Source: Gammaproteobacteria bacterium (lineage in GTDB: Bacteria; Pseudomonadota; Gammaproteobacteria; Steroidobacterales; Steroidobacteraceae). Taken from it: DNA of 8,092 nt. The stretch spans positions 1-8,092 of the forward strand of contig RFTM01000063.1 of the NCBI GenBank assembly GCA_009923475.1, read 5' to 3'. The position numbers and the translations under genes were made by a program. Below are positions 1 through 6,220 of the stretch, one piece after another. Position 1 is the stretch's first letter; every line of letters starts with the position of its first letter. The notes beneath the pieces are model-generated. The model was given only the letters and a program-made list of their open reading frames with translations. It was not told the DNA's origin and made no database searches.

Positions 1-923
1 TGCTCGCCGACGGCCGCGTGCTCTCGAGCCTCGACGCGCTGCGCAAGGACAACACGGGCTACGACCTGCGCAACCTCTTCATCGGCGCCGAGGGCACGCT
101 GGGCGTGGTCACGGCGGCGGCGCTCAGGCTGTTCCCGCCGCCCCGCAGCGTCGCCACCGCCTTCATCGCCGTGCCGACGGTGGCGGCGGCGGTGCAGCTG
201 CTCGCCGACCTGCGCGCCGCGAGCGGCGATCGGGTGTCGAGCTTCGAGCTCGTGCCGCAGCTCGCGGTCGGTCTCGTCCTGCAGCACATCCCGGGCAGCC
301 GGGCCCCGCTCGCCGACGCATCGCCCTGGTACGTGCTCTGCGAGCTCACGAGCGCCCGCGCCGAGGATCCGCTCGTCGCCCTGCTCGAGGGCGCGCTCGC
401 GGCGGCGCTGGAGGCCGGGCTCGCCACCGACGCCGTGGTGGCGCAGGGCGAGCGTGAACGCGGCGAGTTCTGGCAGTTGCGGGAGACCATCCCCGAGGCC
501 CAGCGCCGCGACGGCCCGAGCCTGAAGCATGATGTCGCGCTGCCCATCGACCGGCTGGCCGACTTCACCGCCCGCGCCTCGGCCTGGGTCGCGACGGAAG
601 TCCCCGAGGCGCGGCTCGTCGCCTACGGGCATGTGGGCGACGGCAACCTGCACTTCAACCTCAACCAGGCCCCGGGCCTGCCCGCAGGCGCGCTGGTCGC
701 CCGCGAGCCGGTGGTCAAGCGCGCCATCCACGACCTCGTGCGCGAGCACGGCGGCTCGTTCAGCGCCGAACATGGCATCGGGCGGCTGAAGGTCGACGAG
801 CTGCAGCGCTATGCGTCGCCGGTCGAGATGTCGCTGATGCGCGCCATCAAGCAGGCGTTCGACCCGAACGGCATCATGAATCCGGGCAAGGTCCTGTCGC
901 CGACGGCCGGCGCCGGGAACTGA
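1..923 (+). CDS. FAD-linked 2-hydroxyacid oxidase/dehydrogenase, GlcD/D-2-hydroxyglutarate dehydrogenase-like (5' end missing)
   Basis: The reading frame is open from base 3 at the window edge to TGA at 921-923, giving 306 visible residues, so the true start lies upstream. Family members are about 460-480 residues, so roughly the last two thirds are present. The end of the FAD-binding (PCMH-type) domain is seen as RKDNTGYDL followed by FIGAEGTLGVVT (near 80-115). The FAD-oxidase C-terminal domain follows, with SFELV (about 239-253), the substrate-side RETIPEAQ and LKHDVALPI stretches (about 480-550), YGHVGDGNLHFN with its two metal-site histidines (His codons 630 and 651), and EHGIGRLK near 768-791. 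The end, FDPNGIMNPGKVL, is typical. Such enzymes oxidise D-2-hydroxyacids (lactate, glycolate, 2-hydroxyglutarate) and pass electrons to quinone or an electron-transfer flavoprotein. The exact substrate cannot be read from this fragment. The next gene has its own promoter, so an operon with it is not required. Confidence 0.9.
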   Translation, partial: LADGRVLSSLDALRKDNTGYDLRNLFIGAEGTLGVVTAAALRLFPPPRSVATAFIAVPTVAAAVQLLADLRAASGDRVSSFELVPQLAVGLVLQHIPGSRAPLADASPWYVLCELTSARAEDPLVALLEGALAAALEAGLATDAVVAQGERERGEFWQLRETIPEAQRRDGPSLKHDVALPIDRLADFTARASAWVATEVPEARLVAYGHVGDGNLHFNLNQAPGLPAGALVAREPVVKRAIHDLVREHGGSFSAEHGIGRLKVDELQRYASPVEMSLMRAIKQAFDPNGIMNPGKVLSPTAGAGN

Positions 924-955
924 ACGCAGCGGCGCAGGTCGGAACGGAGATACCC

Positions 956-984
956 ACGACCGGCGCATCCCGCGTCGCTATAAT
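956..984 (+). promoter_or_regulatory. sigma70-like promoter of the Omp85 gene, probably leaderless
   Basis: A perfect TATAAT lies at 979-984, preceded after exactly 17 bp by ACGACC (956-961), which matches the -35 consensus only at GAC. Transcription would be expected to start near 991-993, that is at or next to the ATG at 993. No Shine-Dalgarno sequence fits between the box and the ATG. The -10 match is direct; the leaderless reading is inference. Confidence 0.65.
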
Positions 985-992
985 CTTTGCCG

Positions 993-2720
993 ATGCACCG
1001 CACCATCGCCCGCCCGACCCATGCCTCGCTGTCCGGTGCACTGCTGCTGCTCGCGCTGACGACGCTTTCCCAGCCGGGCCGCGCCGAGGAGGCCCCCGCG
1101 CAGGCCTCCAAGGGCTTCCTGCCCTCGGTCGGCTCGCGCGTGATCCGCGAGTCCTCCCGCCGCCCCCGCGACCTGCCCTCCGATGCCGAACTCGCCGCGG
1201 CCGGGACGAAGATCGGCGAGATCCGCATCCGGCCGCTCGACATCTTCGACACCTCGATCCCCGAGGAGGACACGGGCCTTTTCCGCCTCGCCAACAAGCT
1301 GCACATCCGCACCCGCGAGTCGACCATCGCGGACCAGCTGCTGTTCGAGTCCGGCCAGCCCTACGACGGCCGCCTGCTCCAGGAATCCGCCCGGCTGCTG
1401 CGCGGCACCCGCTACCTGCATGACGCGCGCATCGAACCGGTGGCGCTGCGCGATGGCGTGGTCGACGTCGAGGTGGTCACCAACGACGTCTGGACCCTCA
1501 ACCCCGGCATCTCCTTCGGCCGCAAGGGCGGCAAGAACACCTCCGGCTTCGAGATCGAGGAGCTCAACCTGCTCGGCCTCGGCACGCAGATCGGCGTGTC
1601 GCGCAACCAGGACATCGACCGCACCTCCAAGCTCTTCAAGTACCGCGACCGGCAGCTCGGCAGCAGCTGGTGGGCGTTGGCGCTCGACTACGCCGACAAC
1701 AGCGACGGCAAGCGCAAGGGCCTCGCCCTCGACCACGATTTCTACGCCCTCGACACGCGCTGGGCGGCGGGCGTCGCGGCGCTCGACGACGACCGCATCG
1801 ATTCGCGCTACGACCGCGGCGAGATCGTCGACGAGTACGACGTGCGGCAGAAGACCGCGACCGTCTACGGCGGCTGGTCGCGCGGGCTCGTCGGCGGGCA
1901 TGTGCTGCGATGGCGCGCGGGCTACACCTACGACGACCGGCAGTTCGCGCCGGTGCCGGGCAGCCTGCTGCCCTCCGATGTGCCTCCCGACCGCAAGCTC
2001 GCCTATCCCTGGGTCTCGGCCGAGTGGCTGGAGGACGATTTCCGCGAGGTACGCAACCGCGACCAGATCGAGCGCACCGAGGATTTCGCCTACGGGTGGC
2101 GCGCGCGGGGCCGTCTCGGTTACGCCTCGCGCAGCCTGGGCGCCGACCGCGAGGCCTTCGTGTTCGACGGGCAGGTGTCGCGCGGGTTCTCCTGGGGCGG
2201 CCGCAACTCGCTGCTGATGGACGCCAGCCTCAACGGTCGCCACGAAGACGGGCAGTTCAAGGACATGCTGCTCGAGGCCGAGGCGCGCTACTACCGGCGC
2301 CACTCCGAGCGGCGGCTCGGTTTCGCCTCGCTCACTGTGGCGGTCGGCCACGAGCTCGACGCCGACCGCCAGGTGCTGCTGGGCGGCGACAACGGCCTGC
2401 GCGGCTACCCGCTGCGCTACCAGGGCGGCGAGGGCCGCTGGCTGTTCACCGTCGAGCAGCGCTTCTATACCAACTGGTACCCGTTCCGGCTCGTCAACGT
2501 CGGTGGCGCCGTGTTCGCCGATGTGGGCTCGGCCTTCGGCGCCAACCCTTACGGCAGCGGCGACCGCAAGACCCTGGCGGACGTCGGCATCGGGCTGCGG
2601 CTCGGCAACAGCCGCTCGGGCCTCGGCAACGTGCTGCACATCGACCTCGCGTTCCCCTTGAACGCCGACAAGTCGATCCAGAACGTCCAGCTGCTCATCG
2701 AGACCAAGCGCAGCTTCTGA
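993..2720 (+). CDS. Omp85/BamA-TamA-like outer-membrane beta-barrel protein with one POTRA-like domain
   Basis: 575 residues from ATG 993. A TTG at 987 is also in frame, but the -10 box ends at 984, so 993 is preferred. Residues 1-31 look like a signal peptide: basic start, hydrophobic core ALLLLAL, and a plausible cut after GRA (residue 31). After a linker, residues about 71-168 resemble a single POTRA domain (strand IGEIRIRPLDIF, helices around RESTIADQLLFESG and LLQESARLLRGTRYLHDA, closing strand VDVEVVTNDVW), with an apparent insertion after the first strand. The rest alternates polar and aromatic residues like a beta-barrel. NGLRGYPLRY holds the R-G-Y (470-472) of the conserved Omp85 loop-6 motif, followed by FADVGSAFG. 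The protein ends in Phe (KRSF), the usual outer-membrane sorting end. BamA has five POTRA domains and TamA three, so this is neither; it is a shorter barrel of unknown cargo (secretion or membrane assembly). The VOC gene follows after 14 nt. Confidence 0.87.
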   Translation: MHRTIARPTHASLSGALLLLALTTLSQPGRAEEAPAQASKGFLPSVGSRVIRESSRRPRDLPSDAELAAAGTKIGEIRIRPLDIFDTSIPEEDTGLFRLANKLHIRTRESTIADQLLFESGQPYDGRLLQESARLLRGTRYLHDARIEPVALRDGVVDVEVVTNDVWTLNPGISFGRKGGKNTSGFEIEELNLLGLGTQIGVSRNQDIDRTSKLFKYRDRQLGSSWWALALDYADNSDGKRKGLALDHDFYALDTRWAAGVAALDDDRIDSRYDRGEIVDEYDVRQKTATVYGGWSRGLVGGHVLRWRAGYTYDDRQFAPVPGSLLPSDVPPDRKLAYPWVSAEWLEDDFREVRNRDQIERTEDFAYGWRARGRLGYASRSLGADREAFVFDGQVSRGFSWGGRNSLLMDASLNGRHEDGQFKDMLLEAEARYYRRHSERRLGFASLTVAVGHELDADRQVLLGGDNGLRGYPLRYQGGEGRWLFTVEQRFYTNWYPFRLVNVGGAVFADVGSAFGANPYGSGDRKTLADVGIGLRLGNSRSGLGNVLHIDLAFPLNADKSIQNVQLLIETKRSF

Positions 2721-2722
2721 GC

Positions 2723-2728
2723 GGAGGA
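2723..2728 (+). promoter_or_regulatory. ribosome binding site of the VOC gene
   Basis: GGAGGA lies 6 nt before ATG 2735. It fixes the start of the VOC gene inside a frame that stays open far upstream, across the Omp85 gene. Confidence 0.8.
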
Positions 2729-2734
2729 CGCGGG

Positions 2735-3754
2735 ATGACCTGCATCGGCGGCCTGCATGAACTCTGCGTCGGTGTGCCCGACCTCGACGAGGCGGTCGCC
2801 GACTTCGCCGCCTACGGCTGCCGACCCGGCGAACGCGGCAAGCTCGATGCTGCGGCGGCCGAAGCGCTCTACGGGCACCGCTCCGCGCTCGAGTCCGTAC
2901 GGCTGCTGCACGGCGATGCCGACCACGGCCTCCTGCGGCTCATGCGTTGGGAGTCCCCGCGCGACGAGGGCGTCGGCCTGCGGCGCGACCTGCGCGGCAT
3001 CGGCTCGCGCTGGGGCGTGCGCGTCACGCAGAGCGTGTACGGCATCGTCAACCATGCCGAGCGCGCGTTGCAGGCCGGAGCGGCGCTGACGCTCATCCCG
3101 CCGCAGCTCGCCGTGATCGGCGAGGTCAGCGGCATGCGGGCCGCCCGCCCCTTCCGCGACCCCATCGTCGGCGTGCGCGAGATGGTGCTGCTGCAGCCGC
3201 ATTACCGGCAGGTCTTCTTCGAGCGCTTCGGCTACGAGAGCCCCCTTTACGGCCAGGTCGACCCGGCCTCGCTGCTGCGCGCCAGCCAGCACACGCATGC
3301 GGGGCTGATGATCGCCTCGGACGACGCCCGGATCTTCGACTTCTACGACGGTGTGCTCGGCCTCAAGCGCACCCACGAAGAGACCGTGCCCTACGAGAAC
3401 GCCACCGGCTCGCGCAGCATCTTCGGCCTCGCGCCCGGCGAGGGCTTCCATATGGTCGATTTCGACGACCCGTGCACGGGCAGCACGCTCGCCACCCGCC
3501 GCTCGGGCAAGCTCAAGTGCGTGCGTTTCGCGGCGGACGCCAAGATCGACGACCTGCGCGCGGTGGCGCGGCCGGGCAGCCTCGGCTACTGCCTCTACAC
3601 CTGGCGGGTGGACGACATCGACGGCATGCACGCGCGGCTCGCCGCGACGCCGGGCGTCACCGGCCTGCGCCCCGTGCAGCAGGACGAGTTCGGCCGCGCC
3701 TGCGTCGCGTTCCGCGCGCCGGACGGCTACGACTGGGTGCTGCTGCAGGCCTGA
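2735..3754 (+). CDS. tandem two-domain VOC (glyoxalase/bleomycin-resistance/dioxygenase fold) protein
   Basis: 339 residues. The N-terminal module (about 4-155) starts with LHELCVGVPDLDEAV and closes with REMVLLQP. The C-terminal module (about 185-339) starts with HTHAGLMIASDDARIFDFY, continues DGVLGLKRTHEE, and closes with PDGYDWVLLQA. The strand patterns, the FYxxVLGL-type helix and the final PDG turn are hallmarks of the VOC superfamily, whose members bind a metal between paired modules and act as lyases, isomerases, dioxygenases or resistance proteins. In typical members the closing strand reads DG-x-x-(I/V)-E-(L/F), and the Glu is a metal ligand. Here the equivalent position is Val in both modules (V151 and V335), so a standard metal site is doubtful. 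No signal peptide is visible, so it is probably cytoplasmic. It has a good ribosome site and follows the Omp85 gene by 14 nt, suggesting co-transcription. The substrate is unknown. Confidence 0.82.
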   Translation: MTCIGGLHELCVGVPDLDEAVADFAAYGCRPGERGKLDAAAAEALYGHRSALESVRLLHGDADHGLLRLMRWESPRDEGVGLRRDLRGIGSRWGVRVTQSVYGIVNHAERALQAGAALTLIPPQLAVIGEVSGMRAARPFRDPIVGVREMVLLQPHYRQVFFERFGYESPLYGQVDPASLLRASQHTHAGLMIASDDARIFDFYDGVLGLKRTHEETVPYENATGSRSIFGLAPGEGFHMVDFDDPCTGSTLATRRSGKLKCVRFAADAKIDDLRAVARPGSLGYCLYTWRVDDIDGMHARLAATPGVTGLRPVQQDEFGRACVAFRAPDGYDWVLLQA

Positions 3755-3755
3755 A

Positions 3756-3784
3756 GCCGGGCCCTGGCCGGCATCGAGGCCTCG
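3756..3784. other. inverted repeats in the convergent gap (possible weak bidirectional termination site)
   Basis: The 33-bp gap between the two convergent stop codons contains GCCGG (3756-3760) and CCGGC (3768-3772) with a 7-nt loop, followed by the perfect 10-bp palindrome CGAGGCCTCG (3775-3784). There is no T-run on either side, so this is not a canonical intrinsic terminator. Its position between convergent genes is suggestive only. Confidence 0.3.
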
Positions 3785-3787
3785 GGG

Positions 3788-4243
3788 TCAACGCCCCGGC
3801 GTGATCGCCGTGGCCGTCTCGAGGAAGGCGATCAGCGCCGCGCGGTCCGCGTCGCTCGCCACTCCGGCGAAGGCCATCGCGTTGCCCGGCACCATCTTGC
3901 CGGGCGAGGTCAGCCAGTGGTCGAGCCGCCCGCGGTCCCAGGTGAAATCCTGGGCCGAAAGCGCCGCCGAATAACCGAAGCCCGCCACGCTCGCCGCCTT
4001 GCGTCCGAGGAGGCCGCCAAGATGCGGCCCGACGAGCGCCGCGCCCATCGGGTGCAGCTCGTGGCAGGCGCGGCATTGCAGGAACAGCAGACGGCCACGC
4101 TTCAGCTGCGGGGACTCGGCTTGGGACGCCATCGCCGCGGCGGGCGTCGATGTCTGGGCCGTCGCCTGCGCCATGAAGACCAGGACGATCACCAACGCCT
4201 TGGCGGCCACCGCCGCGAGCGCGATGAGGCGGTTGCGGCTCAT
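3788..4243 (-). CDS. secreted class I (c2/mitochondrial-like) cytochrome c
   Basis: 151 residues from ATG at 4243 to TGA at 3788. The N-terminus is a Sec signal peptide (basic MSRNR, hydrophobic AALAV-type core, plausible cut after ATA at residue 29), which places the protein in the periplasm. The haem-attachment motif CRACH is at 57-61, with His61 the proximal ligand, followed by GPHLGGLLGRKAA and YSAAL as in c2-type cytochromes. The distal Met ligand is probably M123 in PGKMVPGNAMAFAG, matching the mitochondrial PGTKMxFAG element. One haem is expected, with an electron-carrier role between periplasmic redox partners. The ATG overlaps the stop codon of the upstream thioesterase gene as ATGA, and only a weak GGTG/GGGTG ribosome site precedes it, so translation is probably coupled. 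The partner enzyme is not in view. Confidence 0.92.
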   Translation of the reverse strand: MSRNRLIALAAVAAKALVIVLVFMAQATAQTSTPAAAMASQAESPQLKRGRLLFLQCRACHELHPMGAALVGPHLGGLLGRKAASVAGFGYSAALSAQDFTWDRGRLDHWLTSPGKMVPGNAMAFAGVASDADRAALIAFLETATAITPGR

Positions 4244-5100
4244 GTGCGCACCCGCACCAGGCCTTCCTGCGCCGTGCTCGCGACCAGCCGCCCGCTGCGG
4301 TCGTAGAGGCTGCCGCGCGCGAAGCCGCGCGCGCCGGAGGCGCTGGGGCTGTCCATGGAATACAGCAGCCAATCGTCGATGCGGAAATCGCGGTGGAACC
4401 ACATGGCATGGTCGATGCTGGCCATGGTGAGGTTCTCGCTGCTGAAGTCGGTGGCATGCGGACGCGTGGCGGTGCCGAGCAGGTTGAAATCGGAGATGTA
4501 GGCGAGCAGGCAGCGGTGCAGCCGCGGGTCGTCGGGCAGCGCGCCCGCGGTGCGCAGCCAGATGTGCTGCAGCGGCGGCGAAGGCTTGGGGTCGATGTAA
4601 TCGACGGGATCGACCGGCCGCAGTTCGAACGGTCGTTCGCGCACCAGGAAGCGCCGCATCTTCTCGGGCAGGCGCAGGGCGACCTCGGCGCTGGGACGGC
4701 TCCAGTCGGGCAGCGACTCGGGACCGGGCACCTGCGGCATCGTCGACTGGTGGTCGAGACCGGGCTCGGCGAGGTGGAACGAGGCCGAGAAGGTGAAGAT
4801 CTGCTCGCCGTTCTGGATGGCGATGACGCGCCGCGACGAGAACGAATGGCCGTCGCGGCTGCGGTCGACCTGGTAGACGATGGGCCGGTCGAAGTCGCCG
4901 CGCCTCAAGAAATAGGAGTGCAGCGAATGCACGTGGCGGTCGCCGGGCACGGTGGCATAGGCGGCGGTGAGCGCCTGCCCGAGCACCTGCCCGCCGAACA
5001 CCTGGGGGCTGCCGATGTCGCGGCTCGCGCCGCGGAACAGGTTGACCTCGAGCCGCTCGAGCTCGAACTGCCGCAGCAGGTCGGCGAGCGTGCCGATCAC
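4240..5100 (-). CDS. tesB: acyl-CoA thioesterase II (TesB)
   Basis: 286 residues from GTG at 5100, the same length as E. coli TesB. Two hot-dog folds are visible: an N-terminal half with VFGGQVLGQAL (34-44), HSLHSYFLRRGD and DGHSFSSRRV (83-92), and a C-terminal half with ISDFNLLGTATRPH (202-215) and SIDHAMWFHRDFRIDDWLLY (228-247). The E. coli catalytic set Asp204-Thr228-Gln278 appears at the same numbers as D204, S228 and Q278, with Ser in place of Thr. The exact register supports the GTG start even though the frame is open further upstream. The enzyme hydrolyses medium- and long-chain acyl-CoA to free acid and CoA in the cytoplasm. The start overlaps the upstream reductase stop as GTGA, with a GGGGG stretch about 10 nt upstream as a weak ribosome site. 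The stop overlaps the cytochrome c start. Confidence 0.95.
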   Translation of the reverse strand: MIGTLADLLRQFELERLEVNLFRGASRDIGSPQVFGGQVLGQALTAAYATVPGDRHVHSLHSYFLRRGDFDRPIVYQVDRSRDGHSFSSRRVIAIQNGEQIFTFSASFHLAEPGLDHQSTMPQVPGPESLPDWSRPSAEVALRLPEKMRRFLVRERPFELRPVDPVDYIDPKPSPPLQHIWLRTAGALPDDPRLHRCLLAYISDFNLLGTATRPHATDFSSENLTMASIDHAMWFHRDFRIDDWLLYSMDSPSASGARGFARGSLYDRSGRLVASTAQEGLVRVRT

Positions 5101-6131
5101 GCGGACGCGACCCCCAGCCGCTTCTGCATGACGGGGCTGGTGGTGGTGTACTGCAGGAACTGCTTCTTCTCGGGGTAGAGCCAGGCCTGGATGCCGAAGG
5201 CGGCGAGCGCGGCCTCGTGGAAGCCCGAGAGGATGAGCTTCTTCTTGCCGGGGTAGGTGTTGATGTCGCCCACCGCGAAGATGCCGGGCACGCTGGTCTG
5301 GAACCTCTCGGTGTCGACCTTGAGCGCCTTGCGCTCGAGCTCGAGGCCCCACTCCGCCACGGGGCCGAGCTTCGGATGCAGCCCGAAGAACGCGAACACA
5401 TGGTCGGCGGGCAGGTCGTGCAGCGCGCCATCGGCGGCCTTCACGCGCACGCCGGTGAGCCGGTCGCCCTCGGCGAGGATGCCGTCGGCCAGACCCTCGA
5501 TGAAGCGCAGGCGGCCGGCGGCCTCCAGCTCGCGCATGCGCGCGACCGATGCCGGCGCCGCGCGGAACTCCTGGCGACGGTGCACCAGCGTCAGCGACGG
5601 CGCGGTGGCGGCGAATTCATTGACCCAATCGAGGGCGGAGTCGCCGCCGCCGAAGATGACGAGCCGCTTGTCCCGGTACGCATCGGCGCCCTTGACGCGG
5701 TAGTGCAGCTGCCGGCCCTCGAAGGCCTCGCAGCCGGGCACGCCGAGGCGGCGCGGCTGGAAGGACCCGACGCCCGCCGCGATGACGATGGCGCCCGCGT
5801 CGAAGCGCGTGCCGGCGCTGGTGACGACGTCGAAGCGCCGGTCGGCGCGCGGCGTCACCTGCACCACCTCCTGGCCGAGGTGGAACTGCGGATCGAAGGG
5901 CTTGATCTGCTGCATCAGGCGGTCGACGAGCTCCTGCGCGCCGCAGACCGGCAGCGCCGGGATGTCGTAGATGGGTTTGTCGGGGTAGAGCTCGGTGCAC
6001 TGCCCGCCGGGGGCCGCGAGGGAGTCGAGCAGGTGGGCGCGCATGCCGAGCAGGCCGAGCTCGAAGACCTGGAACAGGCCGCAGGGGCCGGCGCCGATGA
6101 TGACGACCTCGGTCTGGATGGGTTCGGACAC
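5097..6131 (-). CDS. ferredoxin/flavodoxin-NADP+ reductase, thioredoxin-reductase-like type
   Basis: 344 residues from GTG at 6131, with a GAGG ribosome site (6138-6141) 6 nt upstream. The FAD-binding GAGPCG (13-18) is followed by APGGQCTELYPDKPIYDIPALP, which is characteristic of this family. The NADP domain has GGGDSA (161-166) and HRR (184-186), the latter positioned to bind the 2'-phosphate of NADPH. A second FAD contact is IFAVGDINTYPGKKK (GDIN at 288-291). The C-terminal YTTTSPVMQKRLGV is the extension that stacks on the flavin in this group. The redox CxxC of true thioredoxin reductase is absent from the NADP domain, so a thioredoxin role is unlikely. It probably exchanges electrons between NADPH and ferredoxin or flavodoxin in the cytoplasm. 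It is the first gene of the operon with tesB and the cytochrome c gene. No ferredoxin gene lies in the window. Confidence 0.9.
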   Translation of the reverse strand: MSEPIQTEVVIIGAGPCGLFQVFELGLLGMRAHLLDSLAAPGGQCTELYPDKPIYDIPALPVCGAQELVDRLMQQIKPFDPQFHLGQEVVQVTPRADRRFDVVTSAGTRFDAGAIVIAAGVGSFQPRRLGVPGCEAFEGRQLHYRVKGADAYRDKRLVIFGGGDSALDWVNEFAATAPSLTLVHRRQEFRAAPASVARMRELEAAGRLRFIEGLADGILAEGDRLTGVRVKAADGALHDLPADHVFAFFGLHPKLGPVAEWGLELERKALKVDTERFQTSVPGIFAVGDINTYPGKKKLILSGFHEAALAAFGIQAWLYPEKKQFLQYTTTSPVMQKRLGVASA

Positions 6132-6220
6132 GCTCGACCTCGTCAGGGGACGGCAAAAACGGGTAGATTTCGTCCGTAAATACTAGCAGACACCCCGACC
6201 GACATCGCTCCGGAGCCCCC
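6132..6220. promoter_or_regulatory. divergent intergenic region with candidate promoters
   Basis: These 89 bp separate the reductase operon (leftward) from the aminotransferase gene (rightward) and must carry both promoters unless transcripts read in. The stretch 6155-6186 is AT-rich relative to its surroundings. Rightward, TCGTCA (6140-6145) and TAGATT (6164-6169) each match 4 of 6 consensus bases with an 18-bp spacer, which predicts a start near 6176. Leftward, TAGTAT (6185-6180) is a possible -10 with no recognisable -35. No operator-like palindrome stands out. Confidence 0.35.

Noticed and set aside
987..992. TTG start of the Omp85 gene at 987
   Set aside because: It lies only 2 bp after the TATAAT box and would precede the expected transcription start; ATG 993 gives a normal signal peptide.
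978..2639. A 553-codon open frame on the - strand opposite the Omp85 gene
   Set aside because: It is an antisense shadow of a GC-rich coding gene: its composition is Val/Ala/Glu/Arg-rich with no recognisable motif, while the + strand frame has signal peptide, Omp85 motif and barrel pattern.
1670..2734. In-frame extension upstream of the VOC gene, giving a 694-residue protein
   Set aside because: The extra part is Arg/Ala-rich out-of-frame reading of the Omp85 gene, and a good ribosome site marks ATG 2735 as the start.
5101..5352. Longer start for TesB (370 residues)
   Set aside because: The extension lies inside the reductase gene in another frame and has shadow composition. GTG 5100 gives the exact E. 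coli length and catalytic numbering.
3788..5431. A 547-codon frame that would fuse an N-terminal extension to the cytochrome c
   Set aside because: Only the part from ATG 4243 encodes the signal peptide and haem motif; the rest is a shadow of the tesB and reductase genes.
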